Shown here in pieces: positions 33,624-42,424 of a stretch of DNA of 64,000 nucleotides (within the stretch, counting starts at the first letter, position 1; every line of letters starts with the position of its first letter). Under the pieces are notes generated by a model, which did not search any database, was not told the origin of the DNA, and saw only the letters and a program-made list of their open reading frames with translations. Origin of the DNA: Neptuniibacter caesariensis (GTDB lineage Bacteria > Pseudomonadota > Gammaproteobacteria > Pseudomonadales > Balneatricaceae). The translations under genes and the position numbers were made by a program. The stretch covers positions 340,774-404,773 of the forward strand of contig NZ_CH724126.1 of assembly GCF_000153345.1 (NCBI RefSeq), written 5' to 3'.

Positions 33624-35189
33624 ATGCTTGATGCCAACGTAAAAAAACAGTTAGACGCATACCTTCAGAATATAGTGACGCCGGTAGAAGTGACTGTATC
33701 TCTTAATGATAGTGAAAAGTCTACGCAACTTGAACAATTGGCCAAAGAGATTGCTGAGCTATCCGACAAGGTCTCTTTAATTCATGGTCCTGTTGCTTCA
33801 GGAAGAGTGCCTGCCATGGCGGTCGCACCTGCGAGTGAAGCGCCCAGGGTAGAATTTGCCGGTATCCCAATGGGCCACGAGTTTACTTCTCTGGTGTTAG
33901 CGCTGTTGCAAGCAGGTGGTCACCCGGCGAAAGAGGAAGCCGCGCTGCTCGAGCAGATTAAACGACTGGATAATCCGTTGAAGGTGGAGACCTATATATC
34001 GCTCTCTTGTCAGAACTGCCCAGAGGTTGTGCAGGCGTTCAATCTGATGGCGGTTCTAAATCCTAATATTCAGCACAGCATGATTGACGGTGCTTTGTTT
34101 CAGGATGAGATTGAATCACGCAAAGTGATGGCGGTGCCTGCCGTGTATGTGAATGGCGAATTATTTGGTCAGGGCCGCATGAGCTTAACCGAGATTGTGG
34201 ATAAGCTGGATAGTGGCTCAGCTGAGGATAAAGTCGCGGAACTGAATGATAAAGAACTTTACGATGTACTGGTCGTGGGCGGTGGTCCTGCGGGAGCTTC
34301 CGCAGCGATTTATGCTGCACGTAAAGGGATTCGGACCGGGATCGTTGCGGAACGATTTGGTGGTCAGGTACTTGATACGATGGCGATTGAAAACTTTATC
34401 TCAGTGCAGGCAACTGAGGGTCCCAAACTGGTCGCGAACCTGGAACAACATGTGCTGAACTATGACGTGGAATTGGTACAGAACCAGCGAGCCGCGCAGA
34501 TAAAGCGTAATGAGCTGATCGAGATTGAGCTTGAGAGTGGCGCTGTACTTAAAAGCCGTTCCGTTATTTTATCCACAGGGGCGCGCTGGAGAGAGATGAA
34601 TGTTCCCGGCGAGCAAGCATATAAAGGTCGCGGCGTCGCGTACTGCCCTCACTGTGATGGACCGCTGTTTAAAGGTAAATCAGTAGCGGTTATCGGTGGG
34701 GGTAACTCCGGTATTGAAGCTGCCATTGATCTGGCTGGTATTGTTGAACATGTCACTGTACTGGAATTTGCCGACAGCTTACGCGCGGACGAAGTGTTGC
34801 AACGTAAAGCCCGATCGTTACCCAACGTTAAGATCATTATGAACGCGATGACGACTGAAGTTATTGGCGATGGAGAGCGAGTAACGGGGCTCGAATATCA
34901 GGATCGAAGCAGTGGCGACCAGCATACTCTGGCGTTGGCAGGGGTCTTTGTACAGATCGGCTTGATTCCGAATACCGAATGGCTGGAAGGCTCTATGGAG
35001 CTTAGCCAACAGGGTGAAGTAGTGATTAATGAGCGTGGTGAAACGTCCCTGCCAGGCGTCTTTGCTGCGGGTGATATGACCACCGTACCTTACAAGCAGA
35101 TTATCATCGCGATGGGTGCGGGTTCTACAGCAGCCCTCAGCGCATTTGACTATCTGATCAGAGAATCTGTAGAGGAAGAAGCGGCGTAA
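33624..35189 (+). CDS. ahpF: Alkyl hydroperoxide reductase subunit F
   Basis: NADH-dependent flavoprotein disulfide reductase of 521 aa that re-reduces AhpC. The N-terminal thioredoxin-fold pair carries C129 and C132 in SCQNCPEV; the FAD motif is [19 protein letters not shown]; the second redox centre is AYCPHCDGP near 345; [15 protein letters not shown] is the C-terminal FAD motif. The ATG at 33624 gives the standard length; an open frame extends upstream through the 3' part of ahpC but is not coding. GAGGT precedes it. Confidence 0.95.
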   Translation: MLDANVKKQLDAYLQNIVTPVEVTVSLNDSEKSTQLEQLAKEIAELSDKVSLIHGPVASGRVPAMAVAPASEAPRVEFAGIPMGHEFTSLVLALLQAGGHPAKEEAALLEQIKRLDNPLKVETYISLSCQNCPEVVQAFNLMAVLNPNIQHSMIDGALFQDEIESRKVMAVPAVYVNGELFGQGRMSLTEIVDKLDSGSAEDKVAELNDKELYDVLVVGGGPAGASAAIYAARKGIRTGIVAERFGGQVLDTMAIENFISVQATEGPKLVANLEQHVLNYDVELVQNQRAAQIKRNELIEIELESGAVLKSRSVILSTGARWREMNVPGEQAYKGRGVAYCPHCDGPLFKGKSVAVIGGGNSGIEAAIDLAGIVEHVTVLEFADSLRADEVLQRKARSLPNVKIIMNAMTTEVIGDGERVTGLEYQDRSSGDQHTLALAGVFVQIGLIPNTEWLEGSMELSQQGEVVINERGETSLPGVFAAGDMTTVPYKQIIIAMGAGSTAALSAFDYLIRESVEEEAA

Positions 35190-35211
35190 GCGGCTTCAGG
35201 AGGCGACTACT

Positions 35212-35616
35212 ATGTTAAAAGTAAAAGATATTATACGCCGACGTATCACAGCGCTGACGCCTGAGATGGGCTTAAAAGAGGCTGTGGATAAAATTACAGA
35301 GGCTGGGGTACTGGGTTTACCTGTAGTGGATGAGCATGGTGAACTCCAGGGCTTCGTGTCAGAGCAGGACTGCTTAACCAGGCTGTTAACCGAGAGTTAT
35401 CACTGCGATAGCCATATAACTGTAGCGGATATTATGCGAAAAAATCCGCTGCATCTGTCTGAAGATCTGACTGTCTTTTCTGCAGCGCAGCTTATGGGCT
35501 CGGGCAAACCAAAAGTGTTTCCCATTACCAGAGAAGGCAAATTTGTTGGCATTTTAACCCGTGGGCATGTTGTTCAGGCGCTTGCGGAGTCGCTGGAAGC
35601 TTGTAAGGCATTCTGA
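35212..35616 (+). CDS. Small tandem CBS-domain protein
   Basis: A 134-aa protein consisting of two CBS motifs: residues 1-60 (VLGLPVVDEHGELQGFVSEQ) and 70-130 (KVFPITREGKFVGILTRGHV). Such free CBS pairs bind adenosyl nucleotides. It starts 22 bp after ahpF with AGGAGG 8 nt upstream, so it is likely co-transcribed with ahpCF. A link to redox or NAD(H)/AMP sensing is inferred from that position only. Confidence 0.88.
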   Translation: MLKVKDIIRRRITALTPEMGLKEAVDKITEAGVLGLPVVDEHGELQGFVSEQDCLTRLLTESYHCDSHITVADIMRKNPLHLSEDLTVFSAAQLMGSGKPKVFPITREGKFVGILTRGHVVQALAESLEACKAF

Positions 35617-35629
35617 GGGTAAACCAGAG

Positions 35630-35654
35630 AAAGGCAGATATTCTATCTGCCTTT
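35630..35654. terminator. Convergent terminator between the CBS gene and arsR
   Basis: AAAGGCAGAT (35630-35639) and ATCTGCCTTT (35645-35654) form a 10-bp stem with a 5-nt loop and T-rich sequence after it. It probably serves the ahp operon. Confidence 0.75.
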
Positions 35655-35660
35655 CTTGTT

Positions 35661-35969
35661 CTAACAGCCGCTATTGTCGGTGCTTTCGTTGATACAACAT
35701 TCCTCTTTAAGAAAACCGATCAACCCATCCAGCTCTTCATACTGAGGAATGCAGTAAAGCGTTCTGCCTTCACGTCTTTGTACCACGAGTCCGACATTGA
35801 TTAATCGACTGATATGGTGCGAGAGTGTAGAGCCCGGTATATCTAAAGATGTTTGGATCTCTCCGACAGGAACTCCCTGATGTCCGCCCCGGACAAGATG
35901 ACGAAAAATCCTTAAGCGTGTTTCGTGACCTAGTTCAGCCAGGCGTTTTGCGGCAATTTCGAGCTGCAT
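35661..35969 (-). CDS. arsR: ArsR-family repressor with C-terminal cysteine cluster
   Basis: A 102-aa winged-helix repressor from the ATG at 35969 (MQLEIAAKRLAELGHETRLR). A longer in-frame reading would run through an operator copy and is unlikely. The recognition helix region is SLDIPGSTLSHHISRLINVG. It lacks the ELCVCDL metal site of classical ArsR but ends with vicinal Cys91-Cys92 and Cys102, resembling the C-terminal As(III) site described for Acidithiobacillus ferrooxidans ArsR. Cys73 is a fourth cysteine. It is divergent from an ArsP-like permease, with three copies of one operator between and around them. Confidence 0.85.
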   Translation of the reverse strand: MQLEIAAKRLAELGHETRLRIFRHLVRGGHQGVPVGEIQTSLDIPGSTLSHHISRLINVGLVVQRREGRTLYCIPQYEELDGLIGFLKEECCINESTDNSGC

Positions 35970-35993
35970 ACTTTCATCCAAAGCGTTAAATAT

Positions 35994-36013
35994 ATTTCCA
36001 TAATAATGGAAAT
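35994..36013. promoter_or_regulatory. ArsR operator copy 1
   Basis: ATTTCCATAATAATGGAAAT, a near-perfect palindrome 25 bp upstream of the arsR start. Two related 20-mers follow at 36045 and 36111. Confidence 0.75.
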
Positions 36014-36044
36014 TATTTGACCGCGCTAATCCGTTTATGTTTAT

Positions 36045-36064
36045 ATTTCTATAAATATGGAAAT
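36045..36064. promoter_or_regulatory. ArsR operator copy 2
   Basis: ATTTCTATAAATATGGAAAT, matching copy 1 at the outer half-sites ATTTC and GGAAAT; it is 51 bp from copy 1. Confidence 0.75.
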
Positions 36065-36110
36065 ATAGGCCGTTCACTCTCCGTTGATACGCCTATTTTT
36101 TTGAGTTTAT

Positions 36111-36130
36111 ATTTCGATAAATGTGGAAAT
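36111..36130. promoter_or_regulatory. ArsR operator copy 3, overlapping the permease leader
   Basis: ATTTCGATAAATGTGGAAAT, 66 bp from copy 2 and ending 4 bp before the permease ATG at 36135, so bound repressor would lie over the ribosome-binding region and block elongation into the gene. Confidence 0.72.
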
Positions 36131-36134
36131 AACT

Positions 36135-37121
36135 ATGAAACAGATACCTGAAACTGAGCCATCTGTATTTCTAACGCCTGATCTAAAAGTGATGTTGGCG
36201 GATAGCGCGGCTATGTTTGTACAGCTGTTCGTCGAGCTTACGGTGCTCTTTATAGTGATCAGTTATGTGGTTGCGTTAATTAATCAACGCCTTCCTGCTG
36301 AGAAAATTCAACGTTTGCTCGGGGCAAGAAAAGGGCGTGGCTACCTACTTGCAGCGGGGTTGGGGGCGGTAACTCCTTTCTGTAGTTGTTCAACTATCCC
36401 GATGCTCATTGGTTTGCTCAAGGCGAGGGCTGGGTTTGGCCCGACGATGACATTTCTCTTTACATCGCCACTGCTCAACCCGATCGTCATCGCTTTGTTT
36501 ATCCCTGTACTGGGTCTGGAAGTCACCCTTTGGTACGCAGGCTTGGCGCTCGTGGCATCGATACTGGCTGGGATCTTGTTAAGCCATTTTGGTTTTGAAC
36601 GCTATATCAAACAGGAGATGCTGGGCCTTTCCGCGTCAGGTTGTAGCACCGGGTGTGGTGAACCTGAGTCGGAAGCAAGTCGTTGCTGCACTAAAGAGAC
36701 GCAGGAACCGAGTATGTGGCACAAAGCATGGCTGGAAAGCTGGGGGCTGTTCCGCTCAATGCTTCCCTATATGGTTCTGGCCATGCTCATTGGGGCTTTT
36801 GTGCATGGGTTTGTTCCTGCGGATTTCTTTGCCCAGGTTGCCAGTGCGGATCATCCGGCGGCAGTACCTGTCGCAGCACTCATTGGCATTCCCCTGTATA
36901 TCAGGGTGACTGCTTTGCTGCCATTGATTGGCTCCTTTACGGCTAAGGGCGTCAGCCTGGGAGCGATAATCGCTTTGGTGATAGGCAGCGGGGGAGCGAG
37001 TTTGCCTGAAGTTATTCTATTGAAAAGGTTGTTCTACTGGCCGCTGCTGCTGGCTTTTTTGAGTGTGATTTTCAGTATGGCGGTCATTGGTGGGTTCGCC
37101 TTTAACCATCTACTTTTCTAG
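36135..37121 (+). CDS. arsP: ArsP-like permease (DUF318 family)
   Basis: Inner-membrane permease of 328 aa with about eight to ten helices. TPFCSCSTIPMLIGLLKARA near residue 75 contains the cysteine pair conserved in ArsP, the exporter of trivalent organoarsenicals. A central cytoplasmic loop is Cys-rich (ASGCSTGCGEPESEASRCC), which could bind thiophilic metal(loid)s. I prefer the ATG at 36135 to the GTG at 36123, which lies within operator copy 3. The divergent arsR with repeated operators supports metalloid export. The wider family also includes permeases of unknown substrate. Confidence 0.82.
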   Translation: MKQIPETEPSVFLTPDLKVMLADSAAMFVQLFVELTVLFIVISYVVALINQRLPAEKIQRLLGARKGRGYLLAAGLGAVTPFCSCSTIPMLIGLLKARAGFGPTMTFLFTSPLLNPIVIALFIPVLGLEVTLWYAGLALVASILAGILLSHFGFERYIKQEMLGLSASGCSTGCGEPESEASRCCTKETQEPSMWHKAWLESWGLFRSMLPYMVLAMLIGAFVHGFVPADFFAQVASADHPAAVPVAALIGIPLYIRVTALLPLIGSFTAKGVSLGAIIALVIGSGGASLPEVILLKRLFYWPLLLAFLSVIFSMAVIGGFAFNHLLF

Positions 37122-37152
37122 GGTTAGTGTGGGCAATTGAGGGCGGAGTTTG

Positions 37153-37671
37153 TTACTTCGCCCAGCTTTTTATGATCTCTATTTCTTGCTCAGGAATCCC
37201 CAGAGATTGAAGAAAATCAGTATGCGCTTCAGGCAGTTTCCGCTCAAATTCAATATGCCATTGGCGCATGTCAGCTTCATCCATTCCGCTGGCTTCTAAC
37301 ATCTCAACCCATTGCGCTTTATTCACCAGTCGGGTTGATGGCAGAAGCGTGGTTTGGCCTAACAAGTTAACGATCTGTTGCTGTTGCGAGCGCAACTGAC
37401 AGATTTCGTGGTTAATCTGTTCAAGGCGTTGCTCAAGAAACAGCCCAGCAGAGCTGTTATTTTGCTGTAAAAGCTGTTTTATCGCCTCCAGGCTAAGCCC
37501 TGCGGCCCGAAACTGGTTGATCTGTTCGAGCTTTACCTTATCTTGCTCGCTGTAGAGGCGATAGTTTGAGCTGCTGCGGCAGGAGGGCTTTAGCAAGTCG
37601 ATTTTGTCGTAGTAGATCAGTGAAGAGCGAGACAGGTTCATCTGTTTTGCGAGTTGGCTGATGGTATACAT
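37153..37671 (-). CDS. MerR-family regulator
   Basis: A 172-aa regulator with a MerR helix-turn-helix (residues 1-70, ISQLAKQMNLSRSSLIYYDK) and a long coiled coil with Gln-rich stretch (about 75-105). A C-terminal alpha-helical part (QWVEMLEASGMDEADMRQWH) may be an effector or TipA-like domain. No cysteine metal site is visible. It follows a conserved hypothetical gene with a 21-bp gap on the same strand, so the two are probably one transcript. Confidence 0.85.
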   Translation of the reverse strand: MYTISQLAKQMNLSRSSLIYYDKIDLLKPSCRSSSNYRLYSEQDKVKLEQINQFRAAGLSLEAIKQLLQQNNSSAGLFLEQRLEQINHEICQLRSQQQQIVNLLGQTTLLPSTRLVNKAQWVEMLEASGMDEADMRQWHIEFERKLPEAHTDFLQSLGIPEQEIEIIKSWAK

Positions 37672-37692
37672 GGCTTGCTCTTAATCGTGATG

Positions 37693-38091
37693 TTAAATAG
37701 CGAGAAGGTCTGGAGCGAGTATCTGGGTGCGGGCCATCTCGGTTTGTAACAGTGTAGCGCTGAAGTGCTGGTTCAGAACAGCTGCTGAGTCTTCGATCAG
37801 ATCTGTATTGTGTGTGATGAAGCTTTGCCAGTTGGAAGATGCCTGCTGCTCAATTCGCTTTGCCATAATGCGGACTAGCCCTGAAGTCACCGTAAAATGG
37901 AACTTGTCTGTTGCGCCTAAACTTTCGGCATAACGTTTAATACCAAAGCAGACTTTCTGCTCAGCTGTTTCAAGATCATATTGTTGAAGATATAGCCATG
38001 CCAGGCGTATATGGCCTTTATGATCGAAGTATTCCGGCTTAAGTGTCAGGGTTTCAAATTCCTGAATAAAAACATCATCGTGGATCTGCAT
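37693..38091 (-). CDS. Conserved hypothetical protein upstream of a MerR gene
   Basis: About 132 aa from the ATG at 38091 (MQIHDDVFIQEFETLTL); a further ATG 33 bp upstream is possible. It is soluble and helical, with HKGHIRLAWLYLQQYDLETA and FHFTVTSGLVRIMAKRIEQQ as notable segments. The HxGH pattern might bind a metal, but this is uncertain. I do not recognise a characterised function. Its pairing with the MerR gene suggests that the regulator controls or senses the same process. Confidence 0.65.
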   Translation of the reverse strand: MQIHDDVFIQEFETLTLKPEYFDHKGHIRLAWLYLQQYDLETAEQKVCFGIKRYAESLGATDKFHFTVTSGLVRIMAKRIEQQASSNWQSFITHNTDLIEDSAAVLNQHFSATLLQTEMARTQILAPDLLAI

Positions 38092-38285
38092 AAGGGCACC
38101 TTCAATATTGTCTGGGGGATACAATTTAAGGCTAAACTGTGAAGTTATAGTCAGGTCAAACAGCTTCCCTGGTTTCTTAGCTAGCGACCAAGGTCTCAGT
38201 ATTTAGGGGTATTCAGGGCTGGTTATTATCTAAAAAAGAGTGATAACCTTAATTTCTATGCAGTATTTATGGCCGAGCCTCTTTG

Positions 38286-41200
38286 ATGTCCGTTTTTTCC
38301 TTCCGTGTAGTTCTGTTCTTCTGTTTGGCACTTTGTATACCTCAGTTAGCTTCCGCTGCTCTGAACCTATCAGAATCAGAGAAGTCATGGCTGCGTGACC
38401 ATCCTGTGGTCAGTGTCGGCGAAACAATGCGGTTCCAGCCACTGTTTATTGAGGCTGCGGATGGCTCTATTAGCGGCATTCTTCCCGATTCATATGATCT
38501 GATTGGCGAAAAGCTGGGGATCGAATTTCGTTATGTTGCGGATGACTGGTTATCGGTATTAGACCGGGTGCAGAAAGGTGAGCTTGATCTTGTTGGCGCC
38601 ATGAATCAAGAAACCGCAAAGTCATATGGTTTTGAAGTGACCCCATCCCCGGTTAATTTTTCGACCGTTGCGTTTGCCAAAAAGCAAAGGGACTTTCAGT
38701 TATACAAAGACACCGATCTTGCCGGTTTGCGTGTAGCGTTTCATGAAAAGAAGATTTTTATCAAACGTTATCTGGAACAGAGAGCCGATGAAATTACTCT
38801 GGTGCCGGCAGACAGCCCTATTGATGCAATAAACCTACTGCTAAATGACCGTGCTGATGTTGTTTTAGGCATGAATCTGGATAGCTACCTGCTTAGCAGT
38901 AATGCTTTACTGGAAATTGAGCCTGTTCATGTCGTTGATTCTCTCCCCGTAAATAGTGTGATTGCCAGTGCGCCAAAGAACCGGATTCTGCTGGATATCA
39001 TTGGCAAGGCAGTCACCGAGCTGACCCATGATGAACGTAGCCGGATATTGGCTCGTTGGGTTTGGACACCGGATGACAGGCTTAGCTTTTTATCCAGTGA
39101 AGAGCGTATGTATCTGGCGGAGAAACCCGTTCTTAAGGTGATGAACCTTAACACTTTCCCCCCGTTTAGTTTTTATGAGAATAACAACCCTCAGGGGTAT
39201 ACCACTGACTATATGCAGCTGATGGCCGAAACCTTAGGCGTTGAGATTGATTTTGTCAGTAATAAGCCCTGGCATGAGTATCTGGAGATGCTTAAGAAGG
39301 GAGAGCTTGACCTAATCCCTCATATAGCTGTTACAGAGGAACGTAAGAGCTTTGTCGACTATACCAACTTTGATCATATCGTTTATACAACAGGGTTTGC
39401 GGTCAATAGCGATGTCGTTATTGAAACGGCGGCTGATCTTAAAGATAAGGTCGTTGCTGTGGCCAACAAAACTTTTCTACATAGCTATCTAAGTAAGCAT
39501 TATCCAGATCTTAAGTTACTGCTCACGTCGAGTACCAGTGAAGCGATCCAGACTGTTGCGCAAGGGCGCGCCGATGCTGTGATTGGGAGCCTCCCGGCGC
39601 TTAACTATTACATCCAAAAAAACTGGTTGAGTAATTTAAGAATTGCGCCCATAGGTGACATTGAACTGCCTAAGATCACTCAGCTACCTATGGGGGTCGC
39701 TAAGGGAAATCATCTGCTGCTTTCGATTCTTGAAAAAACGGTGCCTCAGCTGCCTTCAAGCAAGGTAGGTGACCTGAAACAGAAGTGGATGAATACAGGC
39801 CCCGGGCAGCTGTTAGATGCGGGTTTAAACGATGAAGAGCGGGCTTTTCTACGTCAAAAAGAAAAACTAAATGTCTGTATTGATCCAAACTGGATGCCAT
39901 TGGAAGGTGTTATCGAGGGTAAGCATCGCGGTATGACCGCTGATTATCTGGCACATTTCCGTAAGTTTGTTGGCTTACCTATGGAGTTTGTTAAGAGTTA
40001 CTCATGGAAGGATAGCCTTGCGGCGGGTAAAGAGGGACGCTGTGATCTCTTCTCCCTCATCATGAAAACCTCAGAGCGTGAAGCTTATCTGGATTTTTCT
40101 AAACCCTATATGAGCATACCTTTAGTACTCGTGACAGGCATAAATCAGGCTTATATCGCAGACCTCACCGGTTTAAACGATAAGCGGATTGGTATCGCTG
40201 AAGGTTTCGCGATCAAGCCATTGCTCGAGCAGCAATTTCCATCGTTAGTGTTTGTCGATGTTAAAGATGCCCAGGATGGTATGCGTAAGGTGAGTCGCGG
40301 AGAACTGTTTGGTTATGCGGATGCCCTACCGGTTGTGGGATACCTGATTCAGCAAACCTATCTGGGTGAAATGAAAGTCTCTGGCCGCTTTCAGGAAAAT
40401 TGGGAGCTGGGCTTAGGAACGGATAAACAACAGCCGCTGCTTAATAGTATTTTTAATAAAGCGATTCAGCAGATAAGTCTGGAACAACACCAAAGCATTC
40501 AAAACCGCTGGATATCGATTAATTATCAGCCGAGCGTTGATTATTCACTGATTTGGAAACTGCTTGCTGGTTTCACATTGATAGCCGGTTTACTGCTTTA
40601 TAGAAACCGTACGGTCGCCCGCCTGAATGCAAAGCTTGCCCGGGCTAATCAGACCATTATCTCCCGACAAAAAATGGTGGATCGTTTTGTGCTGATCAGT
40701 ACTTATGATATTGCCGGGCATATCCTGAGCGCTAACCGGGCTTTCTGTGAAGCGATGGGCTATCAGGAAAACGAGGTGCTGGGCCATCAGATGAGCAGAT
40801 ACACCTGCCCGGACCAACCCACGGCACTATTTGATCAGATCTGGGCGCAGCTACGCTTACAACAATCCTGGTCTGGGGAGCTGAAGTGCGCCACGAAGCA
40901 AGGTGAATGTGTCTACCTGAATGTGAATATTGAAGCGATGCTTCGTGATAGTGAGGTGGTTGGGTATCGGGCGATTTCAGAAAATATCACCGATCAGAAA
41001 CGTATTGAGGAGCTCTCGGTAACGGATACGCTTACCGGGCTGAATAACCGTCTGAAGATTGATGAGCTTTTAGCCGCACAGATGGAGCGGCATGAGCGCC
41101 ACGGACTTAAGTTTTCTGTGCTGTTGCTGGATGTGGATAACTTCAAGCATGTGAACGATAACTTTGGCCATGATGTTGGTGATAAGTTGCTGAAAGACTT

Positions 41201-41525
41201 AGCTAATGTTTTGAAAAGCAACGTGAGAAAGATCGACACCGTGGGACGTTGGGGCGGTGAAGAGTTTGTCGTGATATGTGAAAACACCTCCTCGGCTAAT
41301 GCTTATGTTCTGGCGGAAAAACTACGCACCATCATTGCGGAAACTGACTTTGGTGTCGTTGGGCAGAAAACGGTCAGCATTGGTATCAGTGAACTCTATG
41401 ACGGTGACTCATTGAGCACTATCTTTAAGCGTGCCGATCAGGCGCTATATGTGGCCAAGCATAATGGTAAGAATCAGGTGATGGTGGGTCGGAAGCAAGC
41501 GCTGACAGATCCGCAAACGGATTAG
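38286..41525 (+). CDS. Membrane diguanylate cyclase with three periplasmic solute-binding domains, PAS and GGDEF
   Basis: A 1079-aa sensor. After a signal sequence (to about residue 24) come three SBP_bac_3 domains: about 30-255, 270-495 and 510-735, with repeated linkers (SEKSWLRDHPVVSVG, SEERMYLAEKPVLKVMN, NDEERAFLRQKEKLNVCID). One membrane helix (LIWKLLAGFTLIAGLLLY, about 755) leads to a PAS domain (about 790-905) and a GGDEF domain (about 910-1070). The active site reads GGEEF and the inhibitory RxxD site RKID is present five residues before it, so it should make c-di-GMP with product inhibition. I prefer the ATG at 38286 to a TTG just before it. The ligands are unknown. Confidence 0.9.
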   Translation: MSVFSFRVVLFFCLALCIPQLASAALNLSESEKSWLRDHPVVSVGETMRFQPLFIEAADGSISGILPDSYDLIGEKLGIEFRYVADDWLSVLDRVQKGELDLVGAMNQETAKSYGFEVTPSPVNFSTVAFAKKQRDFQLYKDTDLAGLRVAFHEKKIFIKRYLEQRADEITLVPADSPIDAINLLLNDRADVVLGMNLDSYLLSSNALLEIEPVHVVDSLPVNSVIASAPKNRILLDIIGKAVTELTHDERSRILARWVWTPDDRLSFLSSEERMYLAEKPVLKVMNLNTFPPFSFYENNNPQGYTTDYMQLMAETLGVEIDFVSNKPWHEYLEMLKKGELDLIPHIAVTEERKSFVDYTNFDHIVYTTGFAVNSDVVIETAADLKDKVVAVANKTFLHSYLSKHYPDLKLLLTSSTSEAIQTVAQGRADAVIGSLPALNYYIQKNWLSNLRIAPIGDIELPKITQLPMGVAKGNHLLLSILEKTVPQLPSSKVGDLKQKWMNTGPGQLLDAGLNDEERAFLRQKEKLNVCIDPNWMPLEGVIEGKHRGMTADYLAHFRKFVGLPMEFVKSYSWKDSLAAGKEGRCDLFSLIMKTSEREAYLDFSKPYMSIPLVLVTGINQAYIADLTGLNDKRIGIAEGFAIKPLLEQQFPSLVFVDVKDAQDGMRKVSRGELFGYADALPVVGYLIQQTYLGEMKVSGRFQENWELGLGTDKQQPLLNSIFNKAIQQISLEQHQSIQNRWISINYQPSVDYSLIWKLLAGFTLIAGLLLYRNRTVARLNAKLARANQTIISRQKMVDRFVLISTYDIAGHILSANRAFCEAMGYQENEVLGHQMSRYTCPDQPTALFDQIWAQLRLQQSWSGELKCATKQGECVYLNVNIEAMLRDSEVVGYRAISENITDQKRIEELSVTDTLTGLNNRLKIDELLAAQMERHERHGLKFSVLLLDVDNFKHVNDNFGHDVGDKLLKDLANVLKSNVRKIDTVGRWGGEEFVVICENTSSANAYVLAEKLRTIIAETDFGVVGQKTVSIGISELYDGDSLSTIFKRADQALYVAKHNGKNQVMVGRKQALTDPQTD

Positions 41526-41535
41526 ATGCAGGGAT

Positions 41536-41561
41536 AAAAAAGGGCTTTCAAGTGAAAGCCC
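41536..41561 (-). terminator. Terminator of the phaB operon
   Basis: GGGCTTTC (41542-41549) and GAAAGCCC (41554-41561) form an 8-bp stem around AAGT. On the minus strand it is followed by six U residues (A-run 41536-41541). It lies directly after the structured element at 41572-41646. Confidence 0.85.
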
Positions 41562-41571
41562 CAAAATCGGT

Positions 41572-41646
41572 TTGATACCTATATGCAATACAGGGTGAAC
41601 AGAGCACTCACCCTTCGCTGAGAGAAGGCGTGTATTGCAGTATCAA
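41572..41646 (-). ncRNA. Candidate structured RNA in the phaB 3' region
   Basis: TTGATAC (41572-41578) pairs with GTATCAA (41640-41646), and TGCAATACA (41584-41592) with TGTATTGCA (41631-41639), making a 16-bp stem with one 5-nt bulge. The enclosed loop holds GGGTGA/TCACCC (41593-41598, 41608-41613) and, partly overlapping it, CCTTC/GAAGG (41612-41616, 41624-41628). An intrinsic terminator follows at once on the minus strand. There is no coding sequence. This could be a 3'UTR-derived small RNA, an mRNA-stabilising structure or a mobile palindrome. Strand is assigned from the terminator. Confidence 0.55.
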
Positions 41647-41657
41647 TCCGGAGTGGT

Positions 41658-42401
41658 TTAACTCATATACTGGCCGCCATTGACGGACAGATTAGTCCCT
41701 GTGATAAATCCTGCATCATCGGCAGTCAGGAAAGTCACTGCGCGAGCGATCTCTTCGGGCTGACCCAGACGGCCTACAGGAATACCTTCAACAATGGCGT
41801 TGAGTACATTTTCTGGTACCTGGCGAACCATTGGGGTATCAATGTAACCAGGAGAAACCGCGTTAACCGTTACCCCTTTACGTGCGCCTTCCAGAGCGAT
41901 GGCTTTAGTAAAACCGTAGATACCTGCTTTTGCCGCAGAGTAGTTAGCCTGGCCGAACTGACCTTTCTCGCCGTTCAGTGAGGATATATTCACAATACGC
42001 CCGAAACCACGGTTACACATGGCTTCAAACATCGGCTGGCTCATGTTGTACATGGAATCAAGGTTGGTTTGGATAACGGCTCGCCACTGTTCCGGTTGCA
42101 AGCGTTTCAACGGGCCGTCGCGGGTAATGCCAGCGTTATTAACCAGAATATCGATCGGGCCCACTTCCTCTTCAACTTTGCTGATGAAGGTACAGCAGTG
42201 ATCATAGTCGGTTACATCAAGCGGGTAGACGGCCACGTCGAAGCCTGCTTCTTTCATGGTGCTTTGCCACTGTTTGGCTTCAGCTTCCTGGCCTGGCAGG
42301 TAACTACCTACCACTTGGCGATCTTGCTGGCATAGTGCTTTACACATACTTTCACCCAGACCTCCCTGGGCACCTGTTACGACGGCAACACGTTGTGTCA
42401 T
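41658..42401 (-). CDS. phaB: Acetoacetyl-CoA reductase (PhaB-type)
   Basis: SDR of 247 aa. TGAQGGLG near residue 9 binds NADPH; LVNNAG follows; the catalytic Ser/Tyr/Lys are in ISSLNGEKGQFGQANYSAAK; the C-terminus GTNLSVNGGQYMS is typical of PhaB. It reduces acetoacetyl-CoA to (R)-3-hydroxybutyryl-CoA. AAGGAGTTTACCG precedes the ATG. It lies 23 bp after the malonyl-CoA decarboxylase gene. No PHA synthase gene is in the window, so a role in polyester synthesis needs phaC elsewhere. Confidence 0.9.
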   Translation of the reverse strand: MTQRVAVVTGAQGGLGESMCKALCQQDRQVVGSYLPGQEAEAKQWQSTMKEAGFDVAVYPLDVTDYDHCCTFISKVEEEVGPIDILVNNAGITRDGPLKRLQPEQWRAVIQTNLDSMYNMSQPMFEAMCNRGFGRIVNISSLNGEKGQFGQANYSAAKAGIYGFTKAIALEGARKGVTVNAVSPGYIDTPMVRQVPENVLNAIVEGIPVGRLGQPEEIARAVTFLTADDAGFITGTNLSVNGGQYMS

Positions 42402-42424
42402 CGGTAAACTCCTTATTTTTATTT

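Noticed and set aside
35970-36077. N-terminal extension of ArsR
   Set aside because: The added sequence passes through two operator copies and is Asn/Tyr-rich without homology to ArsR proteins.
41572-41646. Integron attC site
   Set aside because: The palindrome is attC-like in length, but the terminal GTTRRRY/RYYYAAC core sites are not present and there is no integron context.
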